From the NCBI GenBank assembly GCA_937942165.1, contig CALDFW010000050.1:1-35668 (forward strand): DNA of 35,668 nucleotides, given 5' to 3'. Made by a program: the position numbers and the translations under genes. Below are positions 14,852 to 24,000 of the stretch, in pieces (the stretch's first letter is position 1; the number at the start of each line of letters is the position of its first letter). Origin of the DNA: an uncultured bacterium (GTDB lineage Bacteria > Latescibacterota > UBA2968 > UBA8231). The notes below the pieces were generated by a model that was not told the DNA's origin, did no database searches, and was given only the letters and a program-made list of their open reading frames with translations.

Positions 14852-16657
14852 TTACCCAGACCGCAGCTCCCAAACGCCCTGCCTGTTTTTTTCTACGAAC
14901 CGCTTTTTTCCTCCGCGCAGCATGGGCACAATAGTGTTGAGCTCGCTGTCGTTCTTCGCGAGCAAAAACTGTTCGGAATCGTCCGGGTCCGGCATGATCT
15001 TATAGGGCATCATCCGATCTCCTCCCCCAGTGTGTATGAGCACACGAGCGAGCTGAACGCCCAACTTGCGCTCCTCTTCACTGAGACGGGAGTCAGGCTC
15101 CTCGGCGGTGCTCTTTTCCTGCTGTGCCGCACGCGCAGCAAGCCGCTCTGCTACCACTCTCTTTTCGGAAGCCGCTATCATATCCTCACTGCGCTGTTTA
15201 ATCTCCGCCGTCTCCTCGGCCGTGATATCGGGATAGAGTTTTTCGAGACGAGATCGCAAAAACTGCTGTGCGCGCTCTCGCGCTTCTTCGACATCCTCTG
15301 TAGAGCGAAAAAACTCATCGATGACCAGGTTAATCCTCAACAAGCGCAATTCTTTGCGAAAAGGCGTCGCCTTGAAGATCGAAGTCACCAGCCCAATAAG
15401 GCTCAGCATAGCTGCGGCAAGCCGAACGCGTTCCTCTCGGTTGGGCGCATTGAGCTTAGAAAGAATCTGTTTCTTGTCATGCGAACGCAGTTCCGCTAAA
15501 AAATCGACCTCAATCCTCAAGCGCTCAACCCGATCTTGGCCTCGTCGCACGATATAGCTGTAAGGCGGTAGGCGCACGGCCATCATCCGCACTTCAGCAT
15601 CCCGCCGATCCATGAGCTCTAGTATTAGATGTAGAGTGTCGTATTCTTCGATTAACTCATCGAGCACCGCGCGCCACTCGACAACCTCGCCCTTTACTGA
15701 ATTGACGATTTCCTTGTGGCGAACAATAAAGTTCAGCGCCGCATCATATCGCGGATCAATGCGGCCAAGGGCCTCAAATACCTGGGCGTAAATGGCCACG
15801 TAGTCCACTTCCTCGCGCACTTTCTTATCGAGCCGATCCCGGGCCTGACCGCTTAGAATACTGTTGCGAATCTTACTGCCCTTCTCTCGTTCAATTTTTC
15901 CGCTGCGCATCCCCATATCAACTTGGTGCAACTTGCGCAGGCGTTCGGCATCCTCTGGACTGATCTGTCTTCGCTCCACGTAGGCATCCAAGTTTTGCAC
16001 CAGCACCTGCATTTGCAGCGTGCGTTGCGCAGCTAACCCCTTACTCTGCTGCTCTTCACGCGCATTTCTCTCTTCCCCATCCGGCTCGGAAACGGGGTCC
16101 GATAGGAGCTTGTTGAGCCCCTCCCTTTGACCGTCTGACTTTTGTCCGGCTCCAGACCCCGCTTTAACCTTTGCTAAACGAGCTGCAGCGCGTTTCTTTT
16201 GCGGATCCTCTTTGCCTACAACCGCGTTGGCAACCGCCCGCAGACAGTTCTTCTGGTTAATCTCCTGCGGCGTCAGATTTAGACTGGCCAGAACGTTCCG
16301 CACTTTCTCTTGACGAAGAAAATTCCGCAGTTCGCTAGAGGCATTTTCCTGCACCGCGCCAATGTCCCAACCCTTTTTACGCACCGTACCCAAGAGCGAT
16401 CGAATGATCCAGTTTTCGACTCCGGGGACCGCATAAGCCTGCGCATTCTCCGCGAGCACTCTGTCCGCAATCTCGCCCAGCGATTCCAGCGCCTGCTCAG
16501 ATGGAGATTCGCCTGCGATTGTTTGATAGCCTTCTTCCAGCGCCTTGAGGAAATGCCCCTGGGCAATGAGCGGCTCGCCCGCGGTGAGGCGATCCGCAAC
16601 AAAAGCCAGCAGTTGCCCGCGCAGTTCGGTTGAAAGTTCTTTGGTATCTTTCATCAT
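14852..16657 (-). CDS. Large helical cytoplasmic protein of unknown function
   Basis: About 601 residues, not recognised. No signal peptide or clear transmembrane helix is seen, apart from one mildly hydrophobic stretch (LAAAMLSLIGLVTSIF). The sequence is rich in charged residues, with predicted long helices and coiled-coil-like runs around 240-330 and 480-560, a low-complexity linker near 170-200 (KVKAGSGAGQKSDGQREG), and a compact C-terminal region (MMPYKIMPDPDDSEQFLLAK). The frame is open to TTG at 16729, but ATG at 16657 (ATGATG) is preferred although no good ribosome-binding site is seen; the start is uncertain. It is divergent from groES across a shared regulatory region and is monocistronic. 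Confidence 0.75.
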   Translation of the reverse strand: MMKDTKELSTELRGQLLAFVADRLTAGEPLIAQGHFLKALEEGYQTIAGESPSEQALESLGEIADRVLAENAQAYAVPGVENWIIRSLLGTVRKKGWDIGAVQENASSELRNFLRQEKVRNVLASLNLTPQEINQKNCLRAVANAVVGKEDPQKKRAAARLAKVKAGSGAGQKSDGQREGLNKLLSDPVSEPDGEERNAREEQQSKGLAAQRTLQMQVLVQNLDAYVERRQISPEDAERLRKLHQVDMGMRSGKIEREKGSKIRNSILSGQARDRLDKKVREEVDYVAIYAQVFEALGRIDPRYDAALNFIVRHKEIVNSVKGEVVEWRAVLDELIEEYDTLHLILELMDRRDAEVRMMAVRLPPYSYIVRRGQDRVERLRIEVDFLAELRSHDKKQILSKLNAPNREERVRLAAAMLSLIGLVTSIFKATPFRKELRLLRINLVIDEFFRSTEDVEEARERAQQFLRSRLEKLYPDITAEETAEIKQRSEDMIAASEKRVVAERLAARAAQQEKSTAEEPDSRLSEEERKLGVQLARVLIHTGGGDRMMPYKIMPDPDDSEQFLLAKNDSELNTIVPMLRGGKKRFVEKNRQGVWELRSG

Positions 16658-16785
16658 AACAGGATCTAGCACACGCTCATAGCGTGGAGCGTTAAATAGG
16701 CCAGCTAGCCATAACCCCTTCAATAACAATCTAATCAGAGAATATGGGCGAACATGCAGAAGATAGGAAATGCCGTGCTGAAACG

Positions 16786-16814
16786 AAAGTATGCCCCGGA
16801 CCTAATGGATTCAA
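16786..16814 (-). promoter_or_regulatory. Candidate sigma-70 promoter of the unknown 601-aa gene
   Basis: On the minus strand TTGAAT (16814-16809), 17 bases, TACTTT (16791-16786). Spacing is ideal and each box matches 4/6. It would give a leader of roughly 120 bases. Confidence 0.35.
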
Positions 16815-16859
16815 CCTTTTCTGGACACACTGTTCATTACCTTACGCAGACAGACCGCA

Positions 16860-16904
16860 GTTCTCATTATGAGAAAAAAGAGTTTTATTTCTCATAATGA
16901 GAAC
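16860..16904. promoter_or_regulatory. Paired palindromic operator/enhancer-like sites
   Basis: Two arms, GTTCTCATTATGAGAA (16860-16875) and TTCTCATAATGAGAAC (16889-16904), are perfect reverse complements separated by 13 bases. Each arm is itself a 15-base palindrome TTCTCAT-n-ATGAGAA, as expected for binding of a dimeric regulator to each. Centres are 28 bp apart. They lie about 210-240 bp upstream of the predicted groES transcript start and about 50-110 bp upstream of the divergent gene's candidate promoter. Confidence 0.75.
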
Positions 16905-16965
16905 TATTTTAACCATCTAATATTATTTGATTTATAAAAAATAAGTGTGGATCTTATCCTCTTAT

Positions 16966-16980
16966 TTCTTATTTTGAGAA
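16966..16980. promoter_or_regulatory. Third, imperfect copy of the palindrome
   Basis: TTCTTATTTTGAGAA matches the upstream palindrome at 13 of 15 positions, with its centre 77 bp from the second site. It lies in an AT-rich stretch about 134 bp before the predicted groES start of transcription. Confidence 0.55.
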
Positions 16981-17080
16981 TTGATACTTACTACATTGAT
17001 CCTTTCTTCCCACAGGTATTTTCAACTTAAAAGCATGGCCGAGCACGACTTACGCGAAAGAATAAAGTATTCATTCGGTC

Positions 17081-17096
17081 TGGCACAATACTTGCC
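17081..17096 (+). promoter_or_regulatory. Sigma-54-like -24/-12 promoter of groES-groEL
   Basis: TGGCACAATACTTGCC preserves the GG (-24) and GC (-12) doublets with exactly ten bases between them, and matches the TGGCAC-N5-TTGC consensus. Transcription would start near 17107, about 40 bases before the groES ATG. No HrcA CIRCE element was found in the region. Confidence 0.7.
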
Positions 17097-17146
17097 AATG
17101 AACGTTCATCAAATCCTTACTTTAACCCACAACGGAGGTTGTTAAC

Positions 17147-17443
17147 ATGGCAAAAATTAAGATTCGCCCACTGTCTGATCGCGTTCTCGTCAAGCGCTTG
17201 GACGAGGCTGAAGAGCAGAGCGTTGGCGGAATCATCATCCCCGATACGGCAAAGGAAAAGCCGCAGGAAGCCGAAGTGGTCGCGATCGGTCCCGGACGTC
17301 TCGAAGACGGCAACCGAGTTGCCCCCGAGGTCAGTAAGGGCGACAAGGTCCTTATCGGAAAGTACTCGGGTACGGAGGTCAAAGTAGACGGCGATGATTA
17401 CTTGATCATGCGCGAAGACGATATCCTCGCCATTGTTGGCTAA
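17147..17443 (+). CDS. groES: Co-chaperonin GroES
   Basis: A 98-residue GroES (Cpn10), the heptameric lid of the GroEL chamber. Recognisable segments are [14 protein letters not shown] at the N-terminus, the mobile loop [18 protein letters not shown] that contacts Gro[34 protein letters not shown] at the C-terminus (given here as family-typical, split by short turns). ATG has ACGGAGG upstream. The groEL gene follows 33 bases later with its own ribosome-binding site, the usual bicistronic layout. Confidence 0.98.
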   Translation: MAKIKIRPLSDRVLVKRLDEAEEQSVGGIIIPDTAKEKPQEAEVVAIGPGRLEDGNRVAPEVSKGDKVLIGKYSGTEVKVDGDDYLIMREDDILAIVG

Positions 17444-19096
<1,653 letters not shown>

Positions 19097-19116
19097 TCCT
19101 TCACGGTGAACACAGC

Positions 19117-19152
19117 AAAAACGGCGTCCGGGCTAGCCCGGGCGCCGTTTTT
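19117..19152. terminator. Terminator after groEL (works in both directions)
   Basis: A 13-bp GC-rich stem (ACGGCGTCCGGGC with GCCCGGGCGCCGT, one G-U pair) is flanked by AAAA on the left and TTTTTCT on the right. It therefore serves both groEL and the convergent fliN-like gene. Confidence 0.9.
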
Positions 19153-19170
19153 CTATCTTGTCGTTGCTCA

Positions 19171-19464
19171 CTAAATAATTTCCAAAAGCTGCACGCCGTA
19201 GCTTTCCCCGACCAGCACCAGTTTACCGCGGGCAAAGAGCTTGCCGTTTACAAGCACGTCTACGGGATCCGATGCCGATCGATCTGTGTGAAGGAGGGAT
19301 TCCTCCGACAGCGCGGATGCCTCCTCAACCGTAATATCAGCTCGCCCCCACTCCACCGTGATACGCACCTCTACGTCACTGAGCCCGGCGAGTGATTGCC
19401 CAGATTCCATGCTGAGTTCCTCTTTCTTTACGACTAGTTTCTCTTCTGAATCTTCCGCTTTCAT
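19171..19464 (-). CDS. Orphan FliN/SpoA-domain protein (flagellar or type III secretion C-ring)
   Basis: 97 residues from ATG at 19464, which has AAGGG upstream; the longer frame uses TTG at 19491. After a charged 30-residue leader, the SpoA domain runs LSDVEVRITVEWGRADITVEEA then DPVDVLVNGKLFARGKLVLV and ends GVQLLEII (each part quoted short). DPVDVLVNGKLFARG is the FliN hallmark. FliN forms the base of the flagellar switch or the T3SS sorting platform. No other flagellar or secretion gene is in the window, so it is either an isolated member of a scattered flagellar set or has been repurposed. Confidence 0.85.
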   Translation of the reverse strand: MKAEDSEEKLVVKKEELSMESGQSLAGLSDVEVRITVEWGRADITVEEASALSEESLLHTDRSASDPVDVLVNGKLFARGKLVLVGESYGVQLLEII

Positions 19465-19721
19465 AAACGCCCTTGTCGGTATTTTTCGCAAAGACTATTT
19501 TTCCATTTCCCCGAAGGTAGTTTCAGGGGAAACGCATAGCAACGGCGTGTAAAACGCCTACTCTGCGCTTTATTCAACGCCCGCAGATCCGCCCTGCGCT
19601 GGATGGATCCATTGTGCACCCAGACTATTAAAGACACATTCATTGCCCAGCGCCTACAGTGTATACCTACCGCTTGACCGCAGTTGACTGGCGGGTACAT
19701 TCCCCAAAACGGAGGTTAATT
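19465..19721. other. Intergenic region between divergent fliN-like and dehydratase genes
   Basis: No gene is seen. It contains a hairpin with TTTCCCC (19506-19512) and GGGGAAA (19526-19532) arms whose inner GAA/TTC can also pair, and a smaller GGCGT/ACGCC hairpin at 19544-19558. Either could be an operator or leader structure. No convincing promoter was found. Confidence 0.35.
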
Positions 19722-20027
19722 ATGACAGAAGACAAAACGATCCTAACCGCAGAGCAGGTCGATGCCGAGCTCGCCAATCTCACGGGATGGGCGCGGGAAG
19801 GCACGGTAATCTATCGAGACTTCACGATGGCCAATTTTAAAGACATCACAGGTTTCTTAAATCATCTCGTTGACACCATTACGGAGCAAAACCACCACCC
19901 AGATTTCTCGCTAGACACCGGCACGCGGACAATTTCCGTCCGCGTTACGACGCACAGCGAACAGGCAGTCACTCGCGCAGATATGGACTTTGCCCAAACG
20001 CTGAATCAGTGGCAGCCCAATGCCTAG
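19722..20027 (+). CDS. phhB: Pterin-4a-carbinolamine dehydratase
   Basis: A 101-residue 4a-hydroxytetrahydrobiopterin dehydratase, which recycles the pterin cofactor after aromatic amino acid hydroxylation. The signature HHPDF (His58-His59-Pro60) with preceding GFLNHLVDTITEQN is clear, as is the C-terminal DMDFAQTLNQ. ATG at 19722 has ACGGAGG upstream; the longer frame back to 19659 is rejected. No phenylalanine hydroxylase is nearby. Such orphan PCD genes in bacteria are sometimes tied to molybdopterin metabolism. It converges with the Gfo/Idh/MocA gene, stop codons ten bases apart. Confidence 0.92.
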   Translation: MTEDKTILTAEQVDAELANLTGWAREGTVIYRDFTMANFKDITGFLNHLVDTITEQNHHPDFSLDTGTRTISVRVTTHSEQAVTRADMDFAQTLNQWQPNA

Positions 20028-20037
20028 CAGACATCGC

Positions 20038-21048
20038 CTATAGGACGACGCGCTTTTTACCCTTGGCCGACTGGATCTCCTTGAGGCACAGTGCCAGCGA
20101 ATTCCGCGCACTCATTCCTCCAAGCGTCGAAGAGGGTTGCCCGGCTTTTATCGAATCCACGACCTCTTGCAGTTCGCCGACAAAGCCATCGCGCTTGCTT
20201 AGACGCGGCGTGCGCACCTTTCCATCGTCTGTTAATAGCTGCGGAGGCTTGCCCCAAGAAGAGTTGAATTTTAGCGTCGCCTTATCAAAGTATATATCAT
20301 ATCCGTGTTCAAACGGACAACCCTGTTGCGAAAGCCACCCACCCTCTGCGCTTATGGCACGATTGTCTCCGTATTCGTAGTGAGTGTGGATATATTCTAT
20401 GGTCTTCCCCTTGCCGGTATAGGCCTGCGAAGCAACAGATTTCGGCATGCCAAAGAGGTACTGAACAAAATCCGCATCGTGAATATGGAGATCAATTGCT
20501 GGCCCGCCTGTCCGCTCTAGGTTCTTCGGATCCCACCAAGCCGGCCGAGCTATAATCCGCTTAAAATGGGCCGCCAAAACAGGTCCGTGCTCTCCCTCAT
20601 CTACCAGCTTCTTGACCAGGGCAAACTCGGGAAAATAGCGCAGGACATGTGCCACCATAAACTGTCTACTCGCTCGCTCCGCAGCCGCAATAAGCCGATC
20701 GGCGTCGCGCAGAGAAAGCGCTATCGGCTTTTCGAGAAATACGTGTTTACCAGCTCGCAGGGCCCGCAGCGCAGAGTCCACGTGCATAGAGGTGGGGAGA
20801 CAGATGTCGACCACATCAATCTTCGGATCTTCAAGCAGTTCGTCTAGGGTTTCATAGGTTTCTATCCGACTCAGATCCTGCACGCCCCCGCTGCCCCCAA
20901 AGTTCCCCTGTATGTCGCTCCAATCACCGCGCCGTTTTTTTTCATCTCGGGTCACGATCGCCGCGACCTTACCTCCCCGCACTTTTGGCATTGCCTTAAA
21001 GTGAGTCACCCCCATGAAACCCACTCCCACGATCCCAATATTAACCAT
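20038..21048 (-). CDS. Gfo/Idh/MocA-family NAD(P)-dependent oxidoreductase
   Basis: About 336 residues. The N-terminal Rossmann motif is GIVGVGFMG, followed by the family EKPIALSLRDADRLI (catalytic Lys in EKP) and a C-terminal alpha/beta domain with DLHIHDADFVQYLFG. Members oxidise or reduce sugars and inositols; the substrate is not deducible. ATG at 21048 has GGAGGTG six to seven bases upstream and is preferred over the frame start at 21090. It lies downstream of the subtilase gene but is probably transcribed separately, since the subtilase stop is 45 bp away. Confidence 0.92.
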   Translation of the reverse strand: MVNIGIVGVGFMGVTHFKAMPKVRGGKVAAIVTRDEKKRRGDWSDIQGNFGGSGGVQDLSRIETYETLDELLEDPKIDVVDICLPTSMHVDSALRALRAGKHVFLEKPIALSLRDADRLIAAAERASRQFMVAHVLRYFPEFALVKKLVDEGEHGPVLAAHFKRIIARPAWWDPKNLERTGGPAIDLHIHDADFVQYLFGMPKSVASQAYTGKGKTIEYIHTHYEYGDNRAISAEGGWLSQQGCPFEHGYDIYFDKATLKFNSSWGKPPQLLTDDGKVRTPRLSKRDGFVGELQEVVDSIKAGQPSSTLGGMSARNSLALCLKEIQSAKGKKRVVL

Positions 21049-21093
21049 CGAACACCTCCATTCGCCCTTTCTAAGGGCGGCATCTGGCACGCG

Positions 21094-24000
21094 CTAACGC
21101 ACGAGTGCCAGCGAACCGACCTTGCTTTTTGAACCCGCATCAATGCGGTAATAGTACATCCCCGAAGCGACCGACACACCCGCCTCATTCTTCCCATTCC
21201 ATTGAACGCCGCCGTCCCCGTCAAGCTCTGCGAGACGCTGAACCAATTGTCCGCTGACATCATAAATAGAAACGGTTGCTTGCAAGGGCAAATATCCAAA
21301 CAAGAGTGCACCCTCCCCAACAACGTAGGGATTGGGAAAGGGAGCCGATTGACTCAGATCCGCCGAAGCGAATACAAAGCTCGCCTCTCCGCGCACCGCC
21401 AGGCCATCCGCGTCAATAAGGCCCTCTACCACTGCGCGATAGGATCGACCCAAGGGCCGAATGCCCGCCCCCTCTCTCAGGGAGAGAATCACCAGACGGT
21501 CGCGGATCTCAACGCGGTCAACTATCACGCCGGAGCCCAGCGAAAAATTGTTCGCACCTTCGGGAGCCCGCACCGCTTTGTCGAAGCTCAAAACGACGCG
21601 ATGAGCATCCAAGGCCTCTGCCCCCAGCAGCCGCGCGCGGATTTTTTCCCGCACGAGCGCAAAGGAATATCGATCATCTCCCAGCGGTGCACCGTTCACG
21701 CCGCGCAGACCACGGGTAGCCAACTCATATGTTCCTGAGTCCGGCAGGGCGGTATCAAAACCCAACACCACGCGCAGCCCCCCCTGATCCGCTACGGCCG
21801 AAGTGGGCAAACCAACTTCGGGCTGGACGTCAAACCGATGGGCTAAGATTTCGTCCAATCGCATCGCCTGATCAAAGACAACCGACAGGTGATAAGCCGA
21901 AGTGCGCTGCACATCCTGGATACGCGGCGGGGCCTGCGGTATAACTGTTTTCACCTGGGAGGCAGCCCCTAGCTCCCCGCTCCCATTTACTGCCTGCACC
22001 CAATAGGAGTAGGAACTCCCATTTGCAGCGACGGAATCGTCAATAAATACGAGATCTACAACCTCACCTATAGCTGCCCCGTCACGAAAAACTCGGTAGA
22101 GCAAAGCCCCTTCAACGGCCTGCCATTCAACCTGCACTCGCGCTGAATCCAAAGGAAACACATCGACGAAGGCAGGGGCATACAGCGCTTTGCTCTCGGT
22201 TTCAGACTGAAGCACAAACCCTCCAGCCTCGCCGTTAAAGGCCAGTTCGTCGCGCCCGTCACCGTCTAAATCCCCCATAAAAGGCCGCTGAGTCGAAGCG
22301 GCCGGCTCTCGCCATACGGGTTCGTACTGGTCAGCCTCAGTGCTCGTGAAAATATATAGATCTGGTGGGGTAACCAACGTCCATTCCAAACCACCGTCCC
22401 CATTGAGATCGCCGGTTTGTATCCCACTTCCCCCAGCCGTTGTTCCCGCCACATTTACTTGCCATTCCAGCTCATACGCGTCGTCACCAGCCGGGCCGTA
22501 GACCTCAATCTGCCATAGGCGAGCGTCGAGATCAAAGGGATCATCGTAAAAACGCGCTACGATAAACTCCCGCTGTCCATCGCCGTCTAAATCCTCCCCC
22601 CCTCCTACCGTACGGGCATCTCCAGTCCCTTCTAAAGACCATGTCGGCCGGTACACATCCTGGGCTATGGCTTCAAAAACAAAGAGGTCTCCATCTCCGT
22701 CACCGCCAATCAATTCTCCTCGACCATCTCCGTCGAGGTCACCGACGACCTGGCGCTGTCCCAGCTGATTGGTCCCCTCGCTTAAGGGAGTGATAACTGC
22801 TCTTTCCCTATACGCGTCGTCGCCCTCAGCCGAGAAAACCTGAAAGTAGCTACCGCGACTGGAGCGAAGAAAAAAGTCGAGAGTGCCATCGGCATCTAAA
22901 TCGGCGACCTCACCCCCCCATACATCGCGCTGTTCCCAAGCAAGCGCTCTTGGGAAAGCACCTTCTGTAGGAGCCTCAAAGAGACGCACACGCTGTGCGT
23001 CTACGCCCAAGATTTCAGGCAGACCATCTCCGTCACCATCCTGTATATTCCACGGGATATACAGCTGCAGCGAGGTAAATATCCGGCTCAGAGCCGCCTC
23101 TTCTTGCTGGTAGAAATCCACCGTATTATAGGTGCGCTGCCGTCCGTAGCTCATCTGTACAAGTTCGGTGATGCCGTCGCCGTTCACGTCCACGGCATCG
23201 GGAAGCAAATAGCCATTGGGCAGCGCAGCAGCTTGTCTTAAGGGCCAGTGCCAAACTGACGCGTTCTTCAGATCGATCTCCTCTATACGCAGACCGTCAC
23301 CCATGCCTCTTTCAGAAGCAGAATAGACCCGGACGGCATACCTAGCCGCCGGCAAATTCTCCGGCAACACTACGCGCTGTCTCCGCGCGGGCGCTAAGCG
23401 CTCTTCGTGAACGGACATTCCATCGCGCTCAACTATGAGGAAGCCGGGACGATCGCGGAGCGTTTCCCACTCGACCACCTGCCTCCATCGACCCGCGCGC
23501 AGTTCACGAGAGGTCCGCAGCCCCAAGATTTCGCCCTCGGCTCGCCGCAAAAATACGCGCACGCGATCATCCAACCAGCGCGTCCCCGACCGGGCGCGCA
23601 GACGCACCTGATACATCCCATCGGCAAGCCCCTGGGCGTCCCACGTCCGGTCGATCTCTGCCCGGTCGACCGCGCTCCCCTCAGCCATTATGTGCCAAGT
23701 TTCGGGCTCGGCCCCGCGCCCCCAAGCCACCGTCCACTCCTCTACGTTCCCCAAGCCCATTTGGACGCTCACGCGATCGACTCCAAGCACGCCATCCTGC
23801 ACGGGAGAGAAAACGCGAGCGTGCGGCGGATCGCTCAAACCCAACGCACTTACTTGGACTAGCCCAGCCCCAGAATAGGGATCCCAACCTTCTATCAGCA
23901 GGTCCTGCGCCGAAGCCCGCAGTGCGTCGCGCACACGCTCTGCCGTCCATGCCGGCTGACGCCCTAGGAGCAAGGCAGCCAGACCCGCAACGTGGGGTGC

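Noticed and set aside
16860-16904. Inverted repeat read as a rho-independent terminator
   Set aside because: No U-tract follows, it is far from any upstream stop codon, and each arm is itself palindromic, which fits protein binding better.
16730-17146. CIRCE element of HrcA upstream of groES
   Set aside because: TTAGCACTC-N9-GAGTGCTAA is not present in any recognisable form.
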